Of a DNA stretch of 64,000 nt, positions 54,969 to 62,789 are shown in pieces. A program made the position numbers and the translations under genes. How positions within the stretch are numbered: the stretch's first letter is position 1; every line of letters begins with the position of its first letter. The DNA comes from Geomonas diazotrophica (GTDB lineage Bacteria > Desulfobacterota > Desulfuromonadia > Geobacterales > Geobacteraceae): the NCBI RefSeq assembly GCF_018919385.1, contig NZ_JAHLMF010000005.1, positions 124,001-188,000 on the forward strand, read 5' to 3'. The notes under the pieces are model-generated. The model was not told the DNA's origin, did no database searches, and worked only from the letters and a program-made list of their open reading frames with translations.

Positions 54969-55890
54969 CCGCCACCCACCTGAAAGCGACGATGCGGTAA
55001 ACCTCGAGCTCGCCCTGGAGTGGCTGAGCCGGCTCGTTACCGGCTACCTCCGGGTCCGCCTGGAACATTCCGAGGAGTTCCTCCCCCCTCCCCTGGAGTT
55101 CTACAGCGAGGACTCGCCGATCGAGTTGTTCATCAAGAGCCAGGACCCCACCCGGGAGGAGTTCGCCGCGGTGATGATCGCCTTGGCGCCCCACCTGCGC
55201 CCGGGGTTCTTCAACAAGATCCTGGGGAAGCTGCTCCCGGAAGGGGGTGAACTCCCCGAATTCGGCGGCGTGACCGGAGCGGACCAGCGTTCCATCCTCC
55301 CAACCGGCGAGACAGCGCAGTACATCCTGGCCGGGCAGGACGTGAGAAAGAGGATCGAGGTGCAGCGTTTCTTCACAAGCGATCACTGGTTCGCGAAGAA
55401 GCGGATACTCTGGCTGGAACCGGTGCGCCCGGGTGAACCGGTGATGAGCGGACGGCTCTGCATCGACCCCGAGCTGGTGGAATGGGTCACCCTTGGGACC
55501 GTGGGCAGGCCCCGCTTTAGCGCCGAGTTCCCTGCGCAGGCCATTGAAACGGAGCTTGAGTGGGAAGACCTGGTGCTGCATCCCGAGACCCTGCACCAGA
55601 TCCGCGAAATAGAGAATTGGATCAACCACAACCGGACCCTGATCCCCATGCCGCGCCCTGAGGAGCGTTACCGGATCTGGTGCAACGCCTTCCCCCCCCA
55701 GGTCGAGATCTCCCCGGAGATCGACTGGCGCCAGATCGCAGCCCGCTACGAGTTGTCAGGGGCGGGGATCATGAACGTGATCCATTACTGTGTGCTGGAG
55801 GTGCTGGCGGACAAGACGCGGCGGCTGGAGCCGAAGCGGCTGGAGCAGGCGATTTTGAGGGAGTACGTGAAGGAGGGAAAGGTTGTGTAG
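54955..55890 (+). CDS. AAA+ family protein that has lost its ATPase core
   Basis: This 311-residue protein matches both ends, but not the middle, of the AAA+ proteins that accompany contractile injection systems and related phage-tail-like loci. Residues 1-230 correspond to their N-terminal region (MIALAPHLRPGFF, FGGVTGADQRSILPTGETAQYILAG, RFSAEFPAQAIETELEWEDLVL). Residues 231-311 correspond to the C-terminal lid (PMPRPEERYRIWCNAFPP, DWRQIAARYELSGAGIMNVI, LREYVKEGKVV). Walker A, Walker B and the sensors, about 165 residues in relatives, are absent at one in-frame junction near 55644. It cannot hydrolyse ATP as it stands. AGGAGG precedes the ATG. The family comparison is from memory. Confidence 0.8.
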   Translation: MPKHSRHPPESDDAVNLELALEWLSRLVTGYLRVRLEHSEEFLPPPLEFYSEDSPIELFIKSQDPTREEFAAVMIALAPHLRPGFFNKILGKLLPEGGELPEFGGVTGADQRSILPTGETAQYILAGQDVRKRIEVQRFFTSDHWFAKKRILWLEPVRPGEPVMSGRLCIDPELVEWVTLGTVGRPRFSAEFPAQAIETELEWEDLVLHPETLHQIREIENWINHNRTLIPMPRPEERYRIWCNAFPPQVEISPEIDWRQIAARYELSGAGIMNVIHYCVLEVLADKTRRLEPKRLEQAILREYVKEGKVV

Positions 55891-55905
55891 GGGAGAGGGA
55901 CCAGT

Positions 55906-56412
55906 TCAGAATTTCCTGCTGTCGTAGGCCCAGTGCAGCAAGGCCTGGCGCTGCCTCCTGCGGCAGGTGAGCACCCCTTCGGGGCAGTTGTGCCTGACCT
56001 GTGCGATGTGCCTCGTCATCGCCTTCCAGCGCTTGATCTGGCGCGCGTCGTCCGGGCAGCGGCGCCCCATGTAATAGCGGCAGTACCACTGGAACCAGCC
56101 GCGCGGGTCGTCGCTGTAGATCCATCCCTTCTCGCGCCAGTAGGAAAGCGGCTTGGAGGCGTTGACGCCGAAGAAGTTGTATTCCGCAACGTGCCGTTCG
56201 TGGCAGAGCCTCGCGTTGACGAACCACTCTTTCGGGAACTCGTCCCGGCAGTCGGTCATGTACTTCCCGCCGAAGACGCCCATCTCCAGCATCTCCCTGG
56301 GAGTAAGGTCGGGCTTGAACTCAGGATGAAAGTTCTCCCCCACCGGCTCTGTCCGGTAATAGACGTACCCCTGCTGCATCATGTCGTTGACGCATACTCT
56401 GATTTTATTCAC
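55906..56412 (-). CDS. Conserved hypothetical protein
   Basis: This 168-residue protein is rich in Trp, Tyr and Arg (YWREKGWIYSDDPRGWFQWYCRYYMGRRCPDDARQIKRW). It has a C-terminal Cys/Arg cluster (CPEGVLTCRRRQRQALLHWAYDSRKF). The frame has no ATG upstream of the body; a GTG at 56412 follows GGGGGGAGT at about 10 bases. It converges with the core-less AAA gene. Function is unknown, though the tryptophan spacing suggests a small nucleic acid-associated fold. Confidence 0.6.
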   Translation of the reverse strand: MNKIRVCVNDMMQQGYVYYRTEPVGENFHPEFKPDLTPREMLEMGVFGGKYMTDCRDEFPKEWFVNARLCHERHVAEYNFFGVNASKPLSYWREKGWIYSDDPRGWFQWYCRYYMGRRCPDDARQIKRWKAMTRHIAQVRHNCPEGVLTCRRRQRQALLHWAYDSRKF

Positions 56413-56593
56413 CGTTACTTGTACTCCCCCCGCAAAGCGGTAAAAATATCCGGACCAAATGTACAATGCGGAGAACGAGTGTCAAGCTGCGGAAATCAGT
56501 TGCGTGTGCCGTCCCTGCTTTGATACAACCGCCCCTGTTCCGATCCGCTCCTCAGGCGGACCGGCGATAACCAGTTAGGGAGGCAGCGTCGCC

Positions 56594-57808
56594 ATGATCA
56601 GCATCGAAGAAGCGCAACGGATCATCCTCGAACAGGTCGCACCGCTGGAAACGGAGAAGGTGACCGTTTTTCACGCCTTGAACCGGATCACCCCGCAGGA
56701 CCATATCGCCCCGTGGGACATCCCCGCCGCCGACAACTCGGCCATGGACGGCTTCGCCTTCCTCCATGCAGGGGTCAGGGAGAACCGGCTCAGGGTGTGC
56801 GGCTTCCTCCCCGCCGGCGAGGTGCGCAGCGAACCGGTCCCTCCGGGCGAGGCGGTGAGAATCATGACCGGCGCGCCGGTTCCTCCCGGTTGCGATACCG
56901 TGGTCCCCATCGAAGACGTCGAAGAGGACGGGGAATGGATCGTGCTGCGCGGCAAGGTGAAGGGCGGAGACCACGTGCGGCAACGCGGCGAGGACATAAC
57001 CAGGGGCGACGTGGTGATCCCGGCCGGCTCGCTGTTGCGCCCGCAGGAAATCGGCATGCTTTCCGCCATGGGGAGCACCTCCCTCGCGGTGCATCGGCGC
57101 GCGCGGGTGGCGATACTGGCCACCGGCGACGAGCTGCTCGAGCCGGGGGCAACGCCGGAACCGGGCAAGCTCATCAACAGCAACAGCTACAGCCTCGCCG
57201 CCCAGGTGCTGGATGCCGGGGGAGACCCGGTGCTCCTGGGGATCGCCCGCGACACCCTGGAGGCCACCTGCGACAAGATCCGGGCCGGGCTCAACGCCGA
57301 CTTCCTGGTGATCACCGGAGGGGTCTCGGTGGGGGACCGCGATTTCGTCAAGGCCGCCATCGAGGAGCTCGGGGGGAGCGTCAGCTTCTGGAAGGTGAAC
57401 ATGAAGCCGGGCAAGCCGCTCGCCTTCGCGACGCTGCAGGGAAAACCGGTCTTCGCCCTGCCCGGCAACCCGGTCGCCGCCATGGTTTCCTTCGAGCTTT
57501 TCGTCCGCCCCACCCTGCTGAAGGCGATGGGACACGAGCGGGTCTTCCGGCCGGTGGTCCAGGCCGAGCTGAGGGAATCGACCGCCAACAAGGGCAACCG
57601 CCCGCACCTGGTGCGAGGCATCGTGTCGCGTCACAACGGGCGTTACCTCGTCTCCACCACCGGCAACCAGAGTTCCGGCCGCCTCTCCTCACTCATCCTC
57701 GGTAACGGCCTGATGAAGCTGGCCCCGGAATCCACCTACCCCGCAGGGGAGCAGGTCGACGTCATCCTCCTGGATCGCGATTTCGAGATGAGCCCCCTTG
57801 AGGGGTGA
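56594..57808 (+). CDS. moeA: Molybdopterin molybdotransferase
   Basis: This 404-residue enzyme inserts molybdate into adenylyl-molybdopterin, the last step of Mo cofactor synthesis. Landmarks are DNSAMDGFAF, GEAVRIMTGAPVPPGCDTVVP, STGDELLEPG-like (ATGDELLEPG), ITGGVSVGDRDFVK and MKPGKPLAFATLQGKPVFALPGNP. GGGAGG lies 10 bases before the ATG. It stands ahead of the nitrate reductase operon, whose NarG needs the cofactor. Confidence 0.96.
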   Translation: MISIEEAQRIILEQVAPLETEKVTVFHALNRITPQDHIAPWDIPAADNSAMDGFAFLHAGVRENRLRVCGFLPAGEVRSEPVPPGEAVRIMTGAPVPPGCDTVVPIEDVEEDGEWIVLRGKVKGGDHVRQRGEDITRGDVVIPAGSLLRPQEIGMLSAMGSTSLAVHRRARVAILATGDELLEPGATPEPGKLINSNSYSLAAQVLDAGGDPVLLGIARDTLEATCDKIRAGLNADFLVITGGVSVGDRDFVKAAIEELGGSVSFWKVNMKPGKPLAFATLQGKPVFALPGNPVAAMVSFELFVRPTLLKAMGHERVFRPVVQAELRESTANKGNRPHLVRGIVSRHNGRYLVSTTGNQSSGRLSSLILGNGLMKLAPESTYPAGEQVDVILLDRDFEMSPLEG

Positions 57809-58034
57809 TGCCCCTCCCCCCTCCGCCTTTCGCAACACGCCTGTCGCCATGCCTGCCGCCCCGAATGGTGGCATGGCCCCGCCGCCCCCGTGCCGCCCCA
57901 AAGGTAATTTCGAAGACCGCATCCTCGCCCACCGAAACCATGCTTGCCTCCCCCCCCTGCGAACTCTGAATTCGATGTTATAATGAATCCGCCTCTGCCG
58001 GGACCTCATTAGCGAAAGGTCCATCTCCACTTTT

Positions 58035-58048
58035 TTGATTTAGGTCAA
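58035..58048 (+). promoter_or_regulatory. FNR/CRP-family operator upstream of the nar operon
   Basis: TTGATTTAGGTCAA matches the FNR consensus TTGAT-N4-ATCAA at 9 of 10 defined positions. Its centre at 58041.5 is 41.5 bp ahead of a start at about 58083 implied by the -10-like TAGAGT at 58071-58076, the class II position. It also resembles HcpR sites with a GGTCAA half. The rest of 57809-58170 shows no gene. Confidence 0.6.
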
Positions 58049-58170
58049 GAACCTTAACAAACTCCTGTTCTAGAGTCTCCTTTATCCGAACTGTTTACAA
58101 CATCGCCACGCCGTGCAACCGCCGCATCAGCAGGGCGTATCGACACGCCAGAAGTTCAAGGAGAGCATCC

Positions 58171-58992
58171 ATGCCACTTTCGCCGTTGACGCCGATTCGT
58201 TTTATTCTCGCAATCATGCTGGTAATACCCCTCTCCGGGACCGCACGGGCAGACGGTGGCAAGGAGCTCTTCGACAAGCACTGTGCCTCCTGCCACACCA
58301 TCGGGGGTGGCGACGGCGGCGGCCCCGACCTGAAGGGTGTCGGGGCCAAGCACCCCCCGGAGTGGCTGGTGAAGCTCATCACCGATCCCGGCAAGCTGAC
58401 CGCGGAGAAGGACCCGGCCCAGGCGGAACTGGTGAAGAAGTTCGGCTTCGAGATGCCCAACGTCGGGGTGAGCCGCGGCGATGCCGAGAAGATCGTCGCA
58501 TTCCTGGGGGGTGGCGCTCCCGCTCCCGCTGGCGCGGGTAAAGCGGCCCCGGCGGCGACCGCACCGGCCCAGGCCGAGGCCCCCCAGCAACCGGCGGAAG
58601 TGGTGGTCACCAAGGAACTCCTGGCGACCGGGCGCGACCTGTTCACCGGGAAGCAGCGTTTCGCCAAGGGGGGCGCCCCCTGCGTCTCCTGCCACCGCTT
58701 CGCCTACCCCGGCATCTACGGCGGCGCCCTTGCGGCGGACCTCACCGACCTCTACGGCAAGATGGGTGAGAACGGGGTGCGCGGGGTGCTGAAGAGCCTC
58801 AGTTTCCCGGTCATGAAGAAGATCTACGCGGAACGTCCCCTGACCGATGAAGAGTCCACCGCGTTGATCGCGCTGTTCAAGGACGCCGCCGCCAGAAAGC
58901 ATGCTGCCAGCGACCCGTACCCCGCGGCGGGCCTCGGCTTCTTCGCCCTCTGCCTCATCGCCGTGCTGCTCTTCAAGAGGAGAACCAAGTAA
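58171..58992 (+). CDS. Membrane-anchored diheme cytochrome c of the nitrate reductase operon
   Basis: This 273-residue cytochrome has a signal peptide (FILAIMLVIPLSGTARA). Two c-type heme sites follow, CASCH (Cys38, Cys41, His42) and CVSCH (Cys171, Cys174, His175), in two cytochrome c domains joined by an Ala/Pro-rich linker. A C-terminal membrane helix (about residues 250-268) and a basic tail fix it to the inner membrane facing the periplasm. It overlaps narG by one base (TAATG), so it is translated with it. A role as electron donor to the nitrate reductase is likely. Confidence 0.88.
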   Translation: MPLSPLTPIRFILAIMLVIPLSGTARADGGKELFDKHCASCHTIGGGDGGGPDLKGVGAKHPPEWLVKLITDPGKLTAEKDPAQAELVKKFGFEMPNVGVSRGDAEKIVAFLGGGAPAPAGAGKAAPAATAPAQAEAPQQPAEVVVTKELLATGRDLFTGKQRFAKGGAPCVSCHRFAYPGIYGGALAADLTDLYGKMGENGVRGVLKSLSFPVMKKIYAERPLTDEESTALIALFKDAAARKHAASDPYPAAGLGFFALCLIAVLLFKRRTK

Positions 58993-61900
58993 TGTCACAC
59001 GACAGGATCAAGGACGACTGCTCGGCGCACAACCGCCAGTGGGAGGAGCTTTACCGGAACCGCGCCCAGTACGACAAGGTGGTACGCAGCACCCACGGGG
59101 TCAACTGTACCGGCGGCTGCAGCTGGATGGTGCACGTGAAGGACGGCATCGTCGGATGGGAGCTGCAGGCGAACGACTACCCGCAGTTCGACGGCACCAT
59201 CCCGAACCACGAACCGCGCGGCTGCACCCGCGGCATCAGCTTCTCCTGGTACCTCTACAGCCCGCTGCGCGTCAAGCACCCCTACCTGCGCGGCACCCTT
59301 TTGGACCGCTGGACCGAGGCGAAAAAGCTGTTCGCCGACCCGGTCGAGGCGTGGGCCAGCATCGTGGAGAACCCGGAGTCCCGCGCCTCCTACACCGGAC
59401 AGCGCGGCATGGGTGGCTTCCGGCGCGGCGACTGGGAGACCGCCACCGAGATCATCGCGGCCTCCAGCATCTACACGGCCAAGAAGCACGGCCCGGACCG
59501 GGTGGTCGGTTTCTCCCCCATCCCCGCCATGTCGATGATCAGCTACGCCGCGGGCAGCCGCTTTCTGCAACTCTTCGGCGGCGTCGCACTGAGCTTCTAC
59601 GACTGGTACTGCGACCTTCCCCCCGCGTCCCCGCAGGTCTGGGGCGAGCAGACCGACGTGAACGAGTCGGCGGACTGGTACAACGCCTCCTACATCGTCC
59701 TGTGCGGCTCCAACGTCCCGATGACCCGCACTCCGGACGCCCATTACCTCACCGAGGCGCGCTACCGCGGCACCAAGGTGGTGGTGATGTCGCCGGACTA
59801 CTCCATGGCGAGCAAGTTCGCCGACGCCTGGCTCCCGGTCGAGCAGGGGCACGACGGCGCCTTCTGGATGGCACTGAACCACGTGATCCTGAAGGAGTTC
59901 TACGCGGAGCGCAAGGTCCCCTTCTTCGAGGAGTACGTCACCCGGTACACCGACTTCCCGTTCCTGGTCGAGCTCACGCCGGACGTTGACAAGGCACCCG
60001 GCGCCTGGCGCCAGGGCGAGCTGCTGCGCGCCGCGCGCTTCGAGCGTTCCGCCTCCCTGGAGCACGCCGAGTGGTGCCTGTGCGTCGCCGACAAAAGCGG
60101 CGAGGTGCGCGTCCCCAACGGCAGCATCGGCTCGCGCTGGAGCAAGCAGGAGGGGAACTGGAACCTCGACATGAAGGACGTGGTGGACGGCGCGGAGATC
60201 GATCCCGCCCTCACCTTCCTCGGGCAGGAAACACGCAAGGTCCTGTTCCGCTTCGAGGGGGATAAGGACGCGCTGCGCGAGGTGCCGGTGCGCCGCGTCG
60301 CGACGGCTGACGGCGAGATCGTGGTGACCACGGTCTTCGATCTCCTCATGGCCCAGTTCGGCGTATCCCGGGGGCTCTCCGGCGACTACCCGCACGGCTA
60401 CGACTCCGACCTCCCCTTCACCCCGAAGTGGCAGGAAAAGCACACCGGCATCGACGCGGAAACCCTGGTGAAGATCGCGCGCGAGTGGGGCGAGAACGGC
60501 GAGCAGAGCCGGGGACGCAACATGATCATCATCGGCGCCGGGGTGAACCACTGGTATCACAACGACCTCATCTACCGCGCCGCCATAACGGCGCTGATCC
60601 TCACCGGGAGCGTCGGCAGAAACGGTGCGGGTCTCGCCCACTACGTCGGGCAGGAAAAGGTGGCCCCGCTTTCTCCCTGGACCTCCATCGCCATGGCGCA
60701 GGACTGGGTCAAAGGGAGCCGCCTGCAGAACGCGCCGACCTTCTGGTACATGCACTCGGACCAGTGGCGCTACGACCGCAACTTCGTGGACTACTTCAAG
60801 CCGGAGACCGGGGACAAGATGCCCATGCACGCGGCGGACTTCAACGCCAAGGCGGTGCGCCTGGGGTGGCTCCCCTTCGCGCCGCACTTCGACGCCAACC
60901 CGCTTGAGCTTTTGAAGCAGGCCAAGGCCGAGGGGTGCGGGGACGACGACGCCACCCGCTCCTGGCTGGTGGACCGGTTGAAAAGCGGCAAGACGCGCTT
61001 CGCCGTCGAGGACCCGGACGCCCCGGGCAACTCCCCCAAGGTCTGGTTCATCTGGCGCGGCAACGCCATCTCGGCCTCCGCCAAGGGGCACGAGTTCTTC
61101 CTGAAGCACGTGCTGGGCGCACCCAACTCCAGCGCCACCGCGAAGGAGGTCGCCAAGGGGCAGGTGCAGGACATCGTCTGGCACGAAAAGGCGCCCGAGG
61201 CGAAGGTCGACCTGGTCGTGGACCTGAACTTCAGGATGGACACCTCCACCCTGTACTCGGACATCGTGCTCCCCGCGGCCACCTGGTACGAGAAGAGCGA
61301 CCTGAACACAACCGACATGCACTCCTTCGTGAACTGCATGGACGCCGCGGTGCCCCCCTCATGGGAGTCGAAATCGGACTGGAAGATCTTCAGCATGATC
61401 GCCAAGAAGGTGAGCGAGCTCGCGGCTACGCATCTTCCGACGCCGGTGAAGGACGTGATCGCGGCCCCCCTTCTGCACGACACCCCGGGTGAGATCGCCC
61501 AGCGCACGGTGCAGGACTGGAAACTGGGGGAATGCGAGCCGGTTCCGGGGAAGACCATGCCCAACCTGGCCATCGTGGAGCGCGACTACGTGAACCTCTA
61601 CAACCGCTTCCTCTCGCTCGGCCCCGGCATCGGGCACCTGGGGTCGCACGGCAATTACTACGATGCGGACGACGAACACGAAAAGCTTTTGAGGGAACTC
61701 CCCAACCGGAGCTGGAACGGCAAGAGCTTCGTCGATCTTGCCGACGAAAAGGTGGTGGCGGACGTGATCCTGTCCCTCGCCCCGGAGACCAACGGCGAGC
61801 TGGCGCACCGCGCCTACCGGAACCTGGAAAAGCGGGTCGGCAAGCCCCTGGCGCAGATCGCGGATGGCGCGCGCGAGATCCGGGTGAAGTGGGAGGACGT

Positions 61901-62576
61901 GACCCAGAAGCCGCGCCGGGTGATCAACTCGCCGATCTGGAGCGGGCTCGTGAACGGCGGGCGCCCCTACTCCCCCTTCACGCTGAACGTCGAGCACCTG
62001 GTCCCCTGGCGCACCCTTTCCGGGCGGCAGTCGCTCTACCTGGACCACCCCTACTACCGGGAGTTCCACGAGGGGCTCCCCACTTTCAAGGGGAAACTGA
62101 ATCCGGCGCTTCTGGACGAGACCGAGGGGGAGACCGGGCTGGTGCTTAACTTCCTGACCCCGCACGGCAAGTGGGGGATCCACTCCACCTACAGCGACAA
62201 CCTGCGGATGCTCACCCTCTCGCGCGGCGGGCAGGCGGTCTGGCTGAACCACCTCGATGCGGCCGGAGCCGGCATCGAGGACAACGAGCAGATCGAGGTC
62301 TACAACGCAAACGGCGTCGTGGTCTGTCGCTCCATCGTCTCCTCCAGGATCCCGAGGGGTGCGGCGGTCATGTACCACGCGCCGGAGCGGACCCTGAACA
62401 TCAAGAAGTCGAAGAAAAGCGGCAAGCGTGGCGGCGTGCACAACAGCCTCTCCAGGATCCGCCTCAAGCCGACCCTGATGCTTGGGGGGTACGCTCAGTT
62501 CAGCTACTACTTCAACTACTGGGGGCCAACCGGCGTCAACCGCGACAGTTACGTGGTGGTCAGGAAGCTCAAGTAA
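58992..62576 (+). CDS. narG: Respiratory nitrate reductase alpha subunit
   Basis: This 1194-residue molybdo-bis-MGD subunit reduces nitrate to nitrite on the cytoplasmic side. The FS0 [4Fe-4S] site is STHGVNCTGGCSW plus NHEPRGC (His35, Cys39, Cys43, Cys78). The Mo ligand Asp222 sits in GEQTDVNESADWYN, the same number as in the E. coli enzyme. The dimeric partner NarH follows. There is no Tat signal, as usual for NarG. Confidence 0.97.
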   Translation: MSHDRIKDDCSAHNRQWEELYRNRAQYDKVVRSTHGVNCTGGCSWMVHVKDGIVGWELQANDYPQFDGTIPNHEPRGCTRGISFSWYLYSPLRVKHPYLRGTLLDRWTEAKKLFADPVEAWASIVENPESRASYTGQRGMGGFRRGDWETATEIIAASSIYTAKKHGPDRVVGFSPIPAMSMISYAAGSRFLQLFGGVALSFYDWYCDLPPASPQVWGEQTDVNESADWYNASYIVLCGSNVPMTRTPDAHYLTEARYRGTKVVVMSPDYSMASKFADAWLPVEQGHDGAFWMALNHVILKEFYAERKVPFFEEYVTRYTDFPFLVELTPDVDKAPGAWRQGELLRAARFERSASLEHAEWCLCVADKSGEVRVPNGSIGSRWSKQEGNWNLDMKDVVDGAEIDPALTFLGQETRKVLFRFEGDKDALREVPVRRVATADGEIVVTTVFDLLMAQFGVSRGLSGDYPHGYDSDLPFTPKWQEKHTGIDAETLVKIAREWGENGEQSRGRNMIIIGAGVNHWYHNDLIYRAAITALILTGSVGRNGAGLAHYVGQEKVAPLSPWTSIAMAQDWVKGSRLQNAPTFWYMHSDQWRYDRNFVDYFKPETGDKMPMHAADFNAKAVRLGWLPFAPHFDANPLELLKQAKAEGCGDDDATRSWLVDRLKSGKTRFAVEDPDAPGNSPKVWFIWRGNAISASAKGHEFFLKHVLGAPNSSATAKEVAKGQVQDIVWHEKAPEAKVDLVVDLNFRMDTSTLYSDIVLPAATWYEKSDLNTTDMHSFVNCMDAAVPPSWESKSDWKIFSMIAKKVSELAATHLPTPVKDVIAAPLLHDTPGEIAQRTVQDWKLGECEPVPGKTMPNLAIVERDYVNLYNRFLSLGPGIGHLGSHGNYYDADDEHEKLLRELPNRSWNGKSFVDLADEKVVADVILSLAPETNGELAHRAYRNLEKRVGKPLAQIADGAREIRVKWEDVTQKPRRVINSPIWSGLVNGGRPYSPFTLNVEHLVPWRTLSGRQSLYLDHPYYREFHEGLPTFKGKLNPALLDETEGETGLVLNFLTPHGKWGIHSTYSDNLRMLTLSRGGQAVWLNHLDAAGAGIEDNEQIEVYNANGVVVCRSIVSSRIPRGAAVMYHAPERTLNIKKSKKSGKRGGVHNSLSRIRLKPTLMLGGYAQFSYYFNYWGPTGVNRDSYVVVRKLK

Positions 62577-62604
62577 AGTCTGCACGTCTTTGGGGGGGCG
62601 ACCT

Positions 62605-62704
62605 GTAGGGGCGAATGATCATTCGCCCAAACCTGGCCGCGCCACCCCACATCGTCACCTTTCAAGGGGCACGCTGGGCAGGGCGAATGATTATTCGCCC
62701 CTAC
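62605..62704. repeat. 100-bp inverted-repeat element between narG and narH
   Basis: Two copies of the palindrome GGGCGAATGATNATTCGCCC face each other. The ends are GTAGGGGCGAATGATCATTC at the left and the complementary ATTCGCCCCTAC at the right, so the whole unit is an exact inverted repeat of ends. It is not a coding gap. It looks like a REP/BIME or MITE-like element of the organism's own family. Confidence 0.8.
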
Positions 62705-62789
62705 GGTTACCACGAACGCAATAAAACGCCGAGCGCTGTAAATCCCGATCGTGAGCGGCCGGGGCAATGCGGCGATCAAGGAGCCATAA

